A stretch of 64,000 nt of DNA from a virus. Positions 34,061-42,887 of this stretch are shown here, piece after piece (the stretch's first letter is position 1; each line of letters starts with the position of its first letter). The notes under the pieces were generated by a model. The model saw nothing but the letters and a program-made list of their open reading frames with translations, made no database searches and was not told the DNA's origin. The translations under genes and the position numbers were made by a program. Where the stretch lies: the IMG/VR virus record IMGVR_UViG_3300045125_000031, positions 37,242 through 101,241 of that record, one strand, 5' to 3'.

Positions 34061-35095
34061 TCATTTTAACTTAGACTCCTCCCATTCTCTCCACCACATC
34101 TTTCTACCGCCTTCTAATGGATATCCTACCCAAGAATAAGGAACTCCTGTTGCTTTTGGTGGGTTATCAAAAAAGTCCCACGTCTCTATACCTCTTTGAT
34201 TTCGTACTCTATGTATGTAGGCTGAATAAGTACTTCCAGAAGTACCAACAAAGTTTATAGAATCATGTAAAACTAGGTTACAAATTAAACCAAAAATAAC
34301 CTCATCTTGAAATGGCAACGACATAAATTCATCTCTAAAATTATTGACAACATACTCATCAAGCAATATAAATCTATGCTTGTTATCTTGTATCATTTTA
34401 TTTCCTGGTTCACAAGTAGATACAACTATTGGTAAATTATTATTTTCATATATGCTTAGCCAAGACTCAAACATATCTTGTGTTGTATTAAACATTTTAA
34501 TATGATCTGAAAGTCTTAAATGCATTCCCTGGAAAGAACCTAAAGAGTTAGATATTTTTTTTGCTAAGTCTACATATACATCTTTAAATCTTACGGACCT
34601 TAAAGCATTATCTAGTTCTTGACTTCTGTTGTAAAAAAATCTACTATACCAACCAAGTGTTTTTTTAAGATGAAGATTCTTATCTAATGGAATTCTTTGT
34701 CTTCCTTCAGCAAATAAGAATTCATTTTCAGATATTTCATTTTCCTTGCTATAATAATATCCATTAAGAGTATCATCAATTACAAACTCTTCTTGTTTAA
34801 AAAAATCAATCTTCGTATCTATAAAAGTTAAATTTTCATTAAAGTTCATTAAATCTAAAAGATGTGGAAACTGATCTGGATTTGTAAAGTCTTTTCGTTG
34901 TTCATTATGCCATCTACTTGGTGTAAATATTGGAACATTTCGAGAATTGTATAAATCATCTCCTGTATTACTTACATAGTGAACAATCAAATCTTTTTTT
35001 GTTTCGTGTGCAAGTCCTACAGCCAACTCTAAACTCATGACCTGATTTATCATTCCTGTAGGATTATATAGTTGAAAAAAAATTTTATTTGACAT
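34061..35095 (-). CDS. Fucosyltransferase-like glycosyltransferase
   Basis: Intact, 344 residues. GMHLRLSDHIKMF is an HxRxxD-type GDP-sugar motif. The C-terminal NFVGTSGSTYSAYIHRVRNQ resembles the motif-III region of O- and alpha-1,6-fucosyltransferases. Its start overlaps the end of the epimerase gene by 11 nt, so donor synthesis and transfer are probably coupled. Confidence 0.6.
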   Translation of the reverse strand: MSNKIFFQLYNPTGMINQVMSLELAVGLAHETKKDLIVHYVSNTGDDLYNSRNVPIFTPSRWHNEQRKDFTNPDQFPHLLDLMNFNENLTFIDTKIDFFKQEEFVIDDTLNGYYYSKENEISENEFLFAEGRQRIPLDKNLHLKKTLGWYSRFFYNRSQELDNALRSVRFKDVYVDLAKKISNSLGSFQGMHLRLSDHIKMFNTTQDMFESWLSIYENNNLPIVVSTCEPGNKMIQDNKHRFILLDEYVVNNFRDEFMSLPFQDEVIFGLICNLVLHDSINFVGTSGSTYSAYIHRVRNQRGIETWDFFDNPPKATGVPYSWVGYPLEGGRKMWWREWEESKLK

Positions 35096-36051
35096 TATTA
35101 ATTTGACTGCTTATCCATTTGTATGTTTCATTCATTCCATACTCTAAATCTTCGCTTGGTCTATACCCTAAAACCTTTGTTATTAAATCATTGTGAGATG
35201 TTCTAGCATGTACGCCTAATGGTCCAGGAACATATTTTTTGTTAAGTTTTTTATTAGCAATAGTACAAACTATATCAACCAACTCATTGATAGAAACATT
35301 TCTTTCAGATCCTATGTTTATTGGCTCAAAGTAATTTTCTTCTCTATAAAAATCTATTGTAGCCTTAACCGCTTCATCTATATATAAGAATGAACGATGT
35401 TGTTCTCCGTTGCCCCATATCTCTATTTCATCTGTTGCCTTTGCTACCTTGCGACAAATTGCTGCTGGTGCCTTTTCTTTACCACCATCCCATGTGCCAT
35501 ATGGCCCATATACATTGTGATATCTTCCTATCTTATTTTTCATACCATAATTTCTATTATATGCAAGATATAAGCGCTCACTAAAAGTTTTTCCCAGCCG
35601 TACTCTGTGTCTGGTGCTGCTGGATAAACAGAATCTTCTTTTGTATTTATACTTTCTGGGTCCATCTGATTATACTCTGGATAGACACAAGCGGTAGATG
35701 AAAAAAATATAGATCTAACTCTTACTTTTTCTGCCTGTTTTAAAACATTAACATTTATTAATATTGAGTTACCCATAACTTCGGCATCATTATCGCCAGA
35801 GTTAATATATCCTGCTCCACCCATATCAGCAGCCAATTGATAGACTTCATCAAATCTTATTGGCATTACTTTTTCTACAACGTGTGGGTCTCTTAAATCT
35901 CCAATTACAAAATCATCAGCATATGTCTTCCAGTGTTCTGGATATTTGAGGTCTACACCACGAACCCAAAGCCCTCTTCTTTAAGTTTCTTAACAAGATG
36001 ACTTCCAATAAATCCTCCTGCGCCAAATACTATTGCTGTCTTTGATTCCAT
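35085..36051 (-). CDS. GDP-mannose 3,5-epimerase-like NAD-dependent enzyme
   Basis: FGAGGFIGSHLVKKL binds NAD. AADMGGAGYI, SSTACVYPEYNQ, YGWEKLL (catalytic Tyr-X3-Lys) and YHNVYGPYGTWDGGKEKAPA are close to plant and bacterial GME, which converts GDP-mannose to GDP-L-galactose. Two shifts, near 35960 and 35570. The start follows GGAGGAACA. It could instead be another GDP-sugar epimerase, but the KEKAPAAICRK stretch favours GME. Confidence 0.7.
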
Positions 36052-36595
36052 TGTTCCTCCGTTATAGTGTTACGAATTACATCTAAATACCCTGGACCTT
36101 TTTGTACCCACCAGTGATCTGGCTCAACAAAATGAAAAAATATCATTGCTACATTTCCAGAATCTGGGTTTGGAAATTTTTCTCTCCAGTGCAACTGTTC
36201 ATTTCCATAATAGGCAAGGGCTTGATTTGGATATAATGTATATGCTTTATCTTTTACAAATAAATCCCATGGCTCTGTTTGATAAACACAAAAATCTATA
36301 GTGTATGTACAAGCGTTATCATCTATATGCTTATATAGATTTGCTTGCTGTCCTTCGTAATGTGCAAAAAGAGAATATGATGGAATAAGTGTTTCACTAT
36401 CAAACTTCTTTCTAGCAATTGGTATTAATTTTTCTGCATAAGAATCTATTAGCGAATCATTGAAACAATATCTTCCAAAACCAGCAGAATAGTCTTCTGG
36501 ATTTTTTGGTTTATTTTTTAAATAACTGCTAAGTTCATTATATTCTTCTTCAGAAAAACCTTATCCATAATGACTGGATCTTTAACGTGTATCAT
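36030..36595 (-). CDS. Divergent 2OG-Fe(II) oxygenase-like protein, frameshifted
   Basis: Has NLYKHIDDNACTYTIDFCVY with a candidate HxD and LHWREKFPNPDSGNVAMIFF with the second His, but lacks the NDDYxGGE signature of the other copies. About 185 residues, overlapping both neighbours. Probably a distant oxygenase of the same fold. Confidence 0.5.
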
Positions 36596-37193
36596 CTTAA
36601 CCAACTTACTACTGCATATCTTGTTCCACTAGTTACTGGAAGTACAGAATGATTATACATATATGTTGATGGGAAAATAATTAATTCATTTTTTCTGGTT
36701 TATGACTTACATTAAACCTTGGAAACTCTATCTCTCCACCTTCATACTCATCATTCATATAAAATATTGTAGACATTCTTCTATGATGATTTGTGTGGTC
36801 ATCTATATGATTAGTGAATTTTTGACCAACACCATACTTTAAAATACCATAGTCATCGTGCCAAGTGGTTTCAAATGAAAACATTGATCTATAGTCTATT
36901 TCTCTAGGATTAAATGCTTCAAAAAATATATTAGACAAGTTTCCATAAAATGCATCACTAACAGTCATAAAATCATCAACTATATGGCCTTTATATGGTA
37001 CACCTATAATTGCTGTATCTCTAGCATTAGTATCTACTTCGATACCGTCTTTGTTTTGTACTAGAGATTTATTCCATTCTACATTTAACGATGCAGCGCC
37101 TTCTTCAATATCATTTATTAAAGTAGATATAATGTTATCGTCTAGCACATTTTTATAAGAAACAATACCTGGAGCAATTTCATTTTTAAGCAT
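36592..37193 (-). CDS. 2OG-Fe(II) oxygenase, prolyl 4-hydroxylase-like (9)
   Basis: FTNHIDDHTNHHRRMSTIFY gives HID, then YMNDEYEGGEIEFPRF. After a shift near 36690, IFPSTYMYNHSVLPVTSGTR and YAVVSWLR give the second His and Arg. The TGA overlaps the next ATG (ATGA). It is separated from the main oxygenase cluster but sits next to the sugar enzymes. Confidence 0.75.
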
Positions 37194-37194
37194 A

Positions 37195-37434
37195 TTACCA
37201 CTTTTCTAGTGGACAGGTTGCATTTAATAATTTAGTTTTAGCAAACATAAAACATCCACACTTTTTACATTGCTTTGTCAGTTTAATTAGTTCTGGGCAA
37301 GATTGACAAATAGAATATCTTTCTTCCGCTACCTCTTTTGATGCCCATTCTGTTTCAGGGTTAACTAGATCCCATGGTCTAGTATCTCCAAGGCTTTCTT
37401 TATATTTTTGCCATACTGATTTTTCTTCTGACAT
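37195..37434 (-). CDS. Small zinc-ribbon protein, DUF6171-like
   Basis: 79 residues, with CQSCP, CKKCGCF and a final CPLEKW: six Cys arranged as CxxC...CxxCxC...C. A paralogue lies on the plus strand at 43686 (CNTCEHFNRRMVKCKKCGCF). The family is common in actinophages and of unknown role; DNA or protein binding is a guess. Confidence 0.6.
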   Translation of the reverse strand: MSEEKSVWQKYKESLGDTRPWDLVNPETEWASKEVAEERYSICQSCPELIKLTKQCKKCGCFMFAKTKLLNATCPLEKW

Positions 37435-37472
37435 TTTTCCCTACTTTTGTATAGTTATTTATACATTATACA

Positions 37473-39353
37473 CTAACAAGCACAGGTTTGTCCAGGACAA
37501 CATACATTACATCTCCAGCAATATCCACAAGTACATCCTGAACCTCCGCCAGTTGGTAAAGCAACAGGTGCTGCTGGGCTAGGTGCTACAGGTGCTGCTG
37601 GGCTAGGTGCTACAGGTGCTGCTGGGCTAGGTGCTACAGGTGCTGCTGGGCTAGGTGCTACAGGTGCTGCTGGGCTAGGTGCTACAGGTGCTGCTGGGCT
37701 AGGTGCTACAGGTGCTGCTGGGCTAGGTGCAACAGGTGCGGGTGCTGGTGATGGTGCAGCAGGTGAAGGTGCTACTGGAGCAGGGGATGCCCATGGCTCT
37801 GAAGAACACTCGCCAAAGTTGGTGCTCCAATAATATCCACATGACTGACACTTAGACTGGTTATATGACCAAGCCAAGTTTACATCACATGATGCGACAG
37901 GTGCAGGTGTAGGCGCTACAGGTGCTGGTGCTGGGGCAGGTGAAGGTGCTACAGGACTTGGCGCTACAGGTGAAGGTGCTACAGGACTTGGTGCTACTGG
38001 TGCTGGAGCAGGTGATGGAGCAGAAGGTGAAGGTGCTACAGGACTTGGCGCTGCTGGGGCAGGTGATGTCCATGGGGTTGTAGAACATTCACCAAATGTA
38101 TCTGAGTAGTAGTATCCGCAAGCCTGGCACATAGACTTAGTGTATGACCAAGCATCTGCAGGATTACATGATGCTGCAACTGGTGCTGCTGGTGCAGGTG
38201 CAGGTGATGGTGCTGGAGATGGTGCTGGAGATGGTGCTACAGGAGCAGGTGCAGGTGCTGGACTTGCACCGCAACTTGGTGTTCCGCTTTGAGGAGTTGA
38301 TCCACATACCCAACCTATTGGTGGATAACCATTTGCATTTTCTTGAGCAGCGTATGCATCTGCACAAGTTGCTGATGTTGCAAAAGGACCGTTAGGACTA
38401 TTTGTTAAATCACAATATCCAAAGTAATTTGTTGCTGCTACTGGTGCTGGGGCAGGTGCTGGGGCAGGTGCAGGACTTGGAGCAACTGGTGCAACAGGTG
38501 CGGGTGCAACAGGACTTGGTGCAACAGGACTTGGAGCAACTGGTGCAACTGGTGAAGGCGCTACAGGACTTGGAGCAACTGGTGCAACTGGTGAAGGCGC
38601 TACAGGACTTGGAGCAACTGGGCTAGGTGATACAGGAGCAGGTGCAGCAGGTGCAGGTGCTACAGGAGCAGGTGCTACAGGAGCAGGTGATGGTGCAACT
38701 GGTGAAGGCGCTACAGGAGCGGGAGAAGGAGTTGATCCTTCATATACATCGCCAGTAACTAACCAAGTATTAGTATCTAGTTTTATAACAGTAACTCTGC
38801 CGTATTGAGAATCAATATATGCTGCACTAGGATTTTTGCTAAGAACTGTTGCAGATGAACTAATAACTACTGTACCAGTTCCTAATCTAACCACATCAAA
38901 CTTAAAACCATTTGCTATTGGTAACTCTGCATTTGTTGGCAGGGCAATTGTAGAAGCAGAAGAACTGTCTACAGTAATTACTTTCCCAGCATCATTTAAA
39001 TCAATACTATAAGAGCCTAACTTTGATACAACATTTGAATACCCTGATACATTCTTCCATCCATTATGATAATACTGCAATTGATTTATTACAGTGCCAC
39101 CAGTTGTAGACTGTCTTACAAAACAAACTGATCCATCTACTGGGTTTGGTATAGCAATGTCACGAGTTTCTGGAGACTGGAAATTATTAATGCCTGCTCT
39201 TGATATTAAAACTTCTTCAAAAGTAACGGGGGATGCGAAGGTTTGTGAGGCAGTCCAAGTATAGGAAGCATTAGTATTAATAGCACCACTGATGGCATAC
39301 CATGTGCCATCTTTATAAATGTATGCTACTTTACCGTCACTATTAATTGGCAT
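37473..39353 (-). CDS. Pro/Ala/Val/Ser-rich fibre with Cys modules
   Basis: Intact, 626 residues. Residues 1-205 are a beta head (KVAYIYKDGTWYAISGAINT to NTWLVTGDVYEG). The rest is dominated by PVAPSP, SPAP and APAP repeats, interrupted by two related Cys modules (NPADAWSYTKSMCQACGYYY; DVNLAWSYNQSKCQSCGYYW) and one longer Cys segment. The end is GCTCGYCWRCNVCCPGQTCA plus a final Cys. The SP/AP repeats resemble plant hydroxyproline-rich glycoproteins. Probably an extended surface fibre and the best candidate substrate for the oxygenases. Confidence 0.65.
   Translation of the reverse strand: MPINSDGKVAYIYKDGTWYAISGAINTNASYTWTASQTFASPVTFEEVLISRAGINNFQSPETRDIAIPNPVDGSVCFVRQSTTGGTVINQLQYYHNGWKNVSGYSNVVSKLGSYSIDLNDAGKVITVDSSSASTIALPTNAELPIANGFKFDVVRLGTGTVVISSSATVLSKNPSAAYIDSQYGRVTVIKLDTNTWLVTGDVYEGSTPSPAPVAPSPVAPSPAPVAPAPVAPAPAAPAPVSPSPVAPSPVAPSPVAPVAPSPVAPSPVAPVAPSPVAPSPVAPAPVAPVAPSPAPAPAPAPAPVAATNYFGYCDLTNSPNGPFATSATCADAYAAQENANGYPPIGWVCGSTPQSGTPSCGASPAPAPAPVAPSPAPSPAPSPAPAPAAPVAASCNPADAWSYTKSMCQACGYYYSDTFGECSTTPWTSPAPAAPSPVAPSPSAPSPAPAPVAPSPVAPSPVAPSPVAPSPAPAPAPVAPTPAPVASCDVNLAWSYNQSKCQSCGYYWSTNFGECSSEPWASPAPVAPSPAAPSPAPAPVAPSPAAPVAPSPAAPVAPSPAAPVAPSPAAPVAPSPAAPVAPSPAAPVAPSPAAPVALPTGGGSGCTCGYCWRCNVCCPGQTCAC
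37565..37735. repeat. 24-bp minisatellite coding for APVAPSPA units
   Basis: About seven tandem, nearly identical copies of a 24-base unit (GCTGGGCTAGGTGCTACAGG plus four bases on the plus strand). Near identity at DNA level implies recent expansion and length variability between relatives. Confidence 0.85.
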
Positions 39354-39459
39354 CTGATGTCAACCCCAATGAACGCAACTCTGCTTCTGTTAAGCCCAAA
39401 GCAACTAATTTTGCTATGGCTCTTTCTTTTAGTATTTGATTGGTTTGTTCGTTAGACAT
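39343..39459 (-). CDS. Small helical protein, 38 residues
   Basis: MSNEQTNQILKERAIAKLVA then GLTEAELRSLGLTSDAN. Its stop overlaps the ATG of the Pro-rich fibre and its start abuts the previous stop. The ALGLTEAELRSLGL end resembles the short helical peptides often found before phage fibre genes. Probably a chaperone or linker. Confidence 0.45.
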   Translation of the reverse strand: MSNEQTNQILKERAIAKLVALGLTEAELRSLGLTSDAN

Positions 39460-39893
39460 TATTCACCAATCACCCGCCATTCAAGTCCAGACCATACATA
39501 TAATTTTAATGGAGAAGAGTCTGAATCTACCCATAAAGTTCCAGATGTTAAATTTTCTGTTGGAGCGGTTGTTGAGTATGTTGCTGTTCCATATGTTGGA
39601 GCATTTCCAGTAACAGAATCTCCATCTACCCAAATATACCCATTAACTAACAGAGATCCTGATGGTTCGTCATTAGACAATGCTGATCTGGCTGGATCTG
39701 ATTCTATAACATCTAATCTTGTATCTAATGCTTTTATGTGTCCTGCTGTAGAGTTTGCTATTAATTCTGACTCTGTTGCTGGTACTGTAGTTGTTCCATA
39801 ATGATATAAACGAAGGGCAGCCTGAATATCAGCAGCATCCTCATAACCTGGGATCTGCGTCTTATAAACATTACCAATATCTTCAGAAGCCAC
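39459..39893 (-). CDS. Virion protein with GTLWVDSD motif
   Basis: Intact, 144 residues, GTG start behind AAGGTGGTGAT. The C-terminus, TSGTLWVDSDSSPLKLYVW, is a frequent module in phage fibre proteins (sample text in the smaller fibre at 27677: GDLWFDTLTSELMFYYSGSW). Likely tail-associated. Confidence 0.5.
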   Translation of the reverse strand: MASEDIGNVYKTQIPGYEDAADIQAALRLYHYGTTTVPATESELIANSTAGHIKALDTRLDVIESDPARSALSNDEPSGSLLVNGYIWVDGDSVTGNAPTYGTATYSTTAPTENLTSGTLWVDSDSSPLKLYVWSGLEWRVIGE

Positions 39894-39912
39894 CTAACAT
39901 CACCACCTTAGA

Positions 39913-40509
39913 TTATACCACTCGTATATCGAAGTGTACGGTTCTTGTTCCAGTATCTCCATCTGAAGATCCCAACGGTATCCAAGAGTTATCCTTATAC
40001 TCCAACGCCTTTATTACTATTACTAAATTAATGAACTCTGTTTCTTCATCTACTACAACCGATATAGAGTCTATGGATGACGCTACTGGGTTTTGGTTTT
40101 CTACACTGTATGTTATATTAAAGTTTTCTGATTCTACTGTTGAAACTAATGACAATGGAAGAATGTCTGTTACGTTAATTACCTTTGTTGCAGTTCCCTC
40201 TATAAAACTTAATGCATAGTTTTTCTTTAATTCGTTTGGAAAAATTTTAAATACCTTTACCCAAGTACCTCCAATAACTGGAACAGATACATACTGGTAT
40301 ACATTTAGGTATTCGCTATCTAGTGGATTTAAATTAAAAAATAAATCATATGGTAATGGTGTTCCTTCAAAAACTTCTGAAGGTTTTCCCATATCTAAAA
40401 ATATCTGACTTCCACGTTGACCTTTTGCACCTAAGTCTAAATCAACAGTTATTTCTGTTGGTGGACCTATAACTAAAAGATCGTCTGTAGAAAGTAAAAC
40501 CTCACTCAT
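39913..40509 (-). CDS. Structural protein, 198 residues
   Basis: VLLSTDDLLVIGPPTEITVD, then GAKGQRGSQIFLDMGKPSEV. The segment KGQRGSQIFLD is a collagen-like/short-fibre junction that I have seen in phage tail proteins. The remainder is beta-rich. Its start overlaps the end of the next upstream gene (40506). Confidence 0.45.
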   Translation of the reverse strand: MSEVLLSTDDLLVIGPPTEITVDLDLGAKGQRGSQIFLDMGKPSEVFEGTPLPYDLFFNLNPLDSEYLNVYQYVSVPVIGGTWVKVFKIFPNELKKNYALSFIEGTATKVINVTDILPLSLVSTVESENFNITYSVENQNPVASSIDSISVVVDEETEFINLVIVIKALEYKDNSWIPLGSSDGDTGTRTVHFDIRVV

Positions 40510-40877
40510 GCTGGCCTACTCACCTGATCAGTAACAGAAACAGTTCCAGTAAGCAAAGTGTAAATATATGGATATGGAGTGGATGATTTCTTTACTTCAA
40601 CGTCATAATAATATGTTTTAGTTGGATCTAGTTGTTCTCCTGCTGCTGGTGTAATAGCACACTTTACATAGTTAGGAAAATCTTCGCCTCCAGTTAAAGT
40701 TGGAATTACCGAATAACATTCAATAAGGGTTGTTGTTCCTCTTGATTCACCAATTTTAAATTGAACCGTATAGTCAGTTAGGTCCATAGCAGAGCCTCCT
40801 GCTAGTTTAGGGTATATGTTAAACTCGTAGGTGTCACCCTTATAATAATTTATATTTAATTCTCCTGGAAATGCCAT
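40506..40877 (-). CDS. BppU-like Ig-domain protein
   Basis: YYKGDTYEFNIYPKLAGGSA and MDLTDYTVQFKIGE resemble the N-terminal Ig-like domain of baseplate upper proteins. 123 residues. The ATG follows GAGGAGGAACC, and TATAAT is seen just upstream. Probable baseplate or fibre attachment. Confidence 0.5.
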   Translation of the reverse strand: MAFPGELNINYYKGDTYEFNIYPKLAGGSAMDLTDYTVQFKIGESRGTTTLIECYSVIPTLTGGEDFPNYVKCAITPAAGEQLDPTKTYYYDVEVKKSSTPYPYIYTLLTGTVSVTDQVSRPA

Positions 40878-40893
40878 GGTTCCTCCTCGTAAA

Positions 40894-41622
40894 TTATACC
40901 ACGCCGATGTATATAGAATTCAAAATTACAGAAGAGTCGTAGTCTGTTCTAATCTGGGGTATAGCACCAGAATTCCACATCTCCTCATTCTCTATAAAAA
41001 AGTGCTGAGTAACATACATATTATAGACATATTGATATTTTAGTGATGCTACAAACTGAGATATTTCGGTGGTAGATTTAGGGAAAAGAGTCCTAATCCA
41101 AACCTCAGTATTATTATATTCAGTAGTTAGTTCAAAGTTATAAGTTACAAAAACCTGTGACCCCACCTTTAAGCCATGGAAGTTAAGCATTCTCTGTTCT
41201 GCATTCCAAAGACTTGTACATCCTTCTGGTATATATTTTTCATTGGTATCTTTACCTTTTGAATCTACCCAAAGGCTTACCCACCCTTCGTCACCGTAAC
41301 TTACTCCTAAATTTATTGGTTTTTTATTTAAGTTAAAGTATGCTGCCCAACCAGCCTGTTGTCCAGATGAGGATAAAGAACTTTTTCCATCATTACCGTC
41401 TTTACCAGTTGCACCTTTTTCGCCTTTGGGACCCTGGCTACCGTCTTTTCCAGCAGGTCCTTGGGGTCCAACAGGCCCAGCCACTCCTGCAGGCCCCTGT
41501 GGCCCAGGAACGGGTATATAGTTGATTAATGTATCAGATCCTGTTGTTTGTGTTTGTACTACTTGATCTGCGTAAGTTGATTTTTTTGCACCAGGAAAAT
41601 CCATAGACTTAGATACAGGCAT
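40894..41622 (-). CDS. Collagen-like fibre protein
   Basis: Intact, 242 residues. After about 35 residues comes an uninterrupted run of Gly-X-Y triplets (GPQGPAGVAGPVGPQGPAG, then KDGSQGPKGEKGATGKDGND). A globular beta C-terminus follows (GVSYGDEGWVSLWVDSKGKD). Forms a collagen triple helix in related phage fibres. GATAAT at 41629-41634 lies 6 nt from the ATG. Proline in the Y position is the residue hydroxylated in animal collagen. Confidence 0.65.
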   Translation of the reverse strand: MPVSKSMDFPGAKKSTYADQVVQTQTTGSDTLINYIPVPGPQGPAGVAGPVGPQGPAGKDGSQGPKGEKGATGKDGNDGKSSLSSSGQQAGWAAYFNLNKKPINLGVSYGDEGWVSLWVDSKGKDTNEKYIPEGCTSLWNAEQRMLNFHGLKVGSQVFVTYNFELTTEYNNTEVWIRTLFPKSTTEISQFVASLKYQYVYNMYVTQHFFIENEEMWNSGAIPQIRTDYDSSVILNSIYIGVV

Positions 41623-41681
41623 GTAGACATTATCTCACAATATTATTGACAGATATATAAAAAAGACATATTAATTATTTA

Positions 41682-41765
41682 CTATTTAACCTTGTAGGTT
41701 TTTCCATTTATTTTTATTACTGATGGAATATTATCTTTCTTATCGCTTACCTTAATAACTGGCAT
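41682..41765 (-). CDS. Tiny peptide, 27 residues
   Basis: MPVIKVSDKKDNIPSVIKIN followed by GKTYKVK. The start overlaps the stop of the upstream gene (TAATG). Short beta-like peptide; real translation is supported only by coupling. Confidence 0.4.
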   Translation of the reverse strand: MPVIKVSDKKDNIPSVIKINGKTYKVK

Positions 41766-42163
41766 TATAGACTGCCTCCAGGAGTTACATCTCCAAGTAC
41801 ATAAATTGTACCTATAACTGGAGTCCAGATAATATCATCCTGATCATCTGGAATCTTTACCTGTAAATCAAATGGCAGTTCTGCAACTGTTGACGAATAT
41901 TTAGTTCCCCAATTTTCTGTTACTGAAGGAAGAGCGGTAACTGTAACGTATCCGTCTGAGGCGTTGCAATCTAATGCATCTAATACATCTCCAGACTGAT
42001 CATATGCTGTTGCTTTATAAGTCCATCCTTCAGTACTGTAATATGTAGTTTCATCATTTTCAAAAAATTCTATTTTTAATGTTGCGCTATCTCCACGAAC
42101 AACTCTCCATTGAAGTGACACTGGGTCAGCACCAAAAATTTCGGGAGAGCATAAGTTAGCCAT
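41765..42163 (-). CDS. Ig-like tail protein, paralogue of 30510
   Basis: Start at 42163 (MANLCSPEIFG) is chosen because WRVVRGDSATLKIEF aligns with the paralogue from there. 132 residues with a C-terminal WTPVIGTIYVLGDVTP. TATAAT at 42173-42178 lies 9 nt upstream. Confidence 0.5.
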   Translation of the reverse strand: MANLCSPEIFGADPVSLQWRVVRGDSATLKIEFFENDETTYYSTEGWTYKATAYDQSGDVLDALDCNASDGYVTVTALPSVTENWGTKYSSTVAELPFDLQVKIPDDQDDIIWTPVIGTIYVLGDVTPGGSL

Positions 42164-42179
42164 AATAGAAAGATTATAC

Positions 42180-42440
42180 CATGAAATATGGACTTGCCCC
42201 AAGATCGGTGGGTATGAGAGACAGATCAGGGGGCAAGCAATTAAAAGTATATCATAAGAGACAAAACGGACATCTATGTTTGCATCAGAAAAAACTTTGT
42301 GGTATAGTATTTACAGGGTTTGTGGGGGACTTTGCACTAGAGATACACTCACTTCTCACCATTAGATGTAATAAAAAATCTATGGGGGGAGGGGGGACTT
42401 TCCCTCAGAGATACTTATTACTTATATATAATATATAGAG
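42180..42440. other. Intergenic region with G-rich direct repeats
   Basis: No convincing gene. Two imperfect copies of a G-rich unit occur: GGGGGACTTTGCACTAGAGA near 42325-42344 and GGGGGACTTTCCCTCAGAGA near 42390-42410, about 66 bp apart. A 79-residue plus frame across it has no ribosome site and overlaps the repeats. It may mark the boundary between two minus operons. Confidence 0.35.
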
Positions 42441-42468
42441 AATTACTTGCTATTCTTTGCTACAAAAT

Positions 42469-42741
42469 CTAAAAAATTTCATACATATGATCAAGTTTTT
42501 TTTGCATATTATTTTGCTTAATTTCTTCTTTTAACATATGGTCTTTAAGATGTGATACATCTGACTCTAATCTAGTAACTGCATCTTTTAAACTCGATCC
42601 GCTATTTGGTTTAAACTCTGCTTTTATTTCGGCAAAATAATGTTTTACGAGCCACTTGATTGAAATGGCAATACCAGACAAAATGGTAAACACACCGATT
42701 ATAATTTCGAGTAGTAGGGCTGTGCCTTCGGAAGCGAACAT
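42469..42741 (-). CDS. Membrane protein with coiled coil, holin-like or DUF2746-like
   Basis: 90 residues. One N-terminal membrane segment (LLEIIIGVFTILSGIAISI) and then an acidic-basic coiled coil (AVTRLESDVSHLKDHMLKEE). This topology is typical of actinophage DUF2746 and small holin proteins. Lysis function is unproven. TATAAT at 9 nt upstream. Confidence 0.5.
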   Translation of the reverse strand: MFASEGTALLLEIIIGVFTILSGIAISIKWLVKHYFAEIKAEFKPNSGSSLKDAVTRLESDVSHLKDHMLKEEIKQNNMQKKLDHMYEIF

Positions 42742-42887
42742 AACAGGAAAATTATAACACGGTGTTTTTAAAAAATAAAACTAAGTTCGGCGGGTGGCAC
42801 TACAGTTCGAAATTTTTAACATCGGCGACAGAGATAATACGCATTACCTATGCTGCTCACGCAGCAAATATATGCGAAGTTATCAGA
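42742..42887. other. Short gap, no clear feature
   Basis: No supported reading frame. Contains GCTGCTCACGCAGC, a short palindrome-like stretch, without a T-run. Confidence 0.3.

Noticed and set aside
42181-42438. Plus-strand frame of 85 residues in the gap
   Set aside because: Covers the G-rich repeats, lacks a ribosome site and has no plausible protein pattern.
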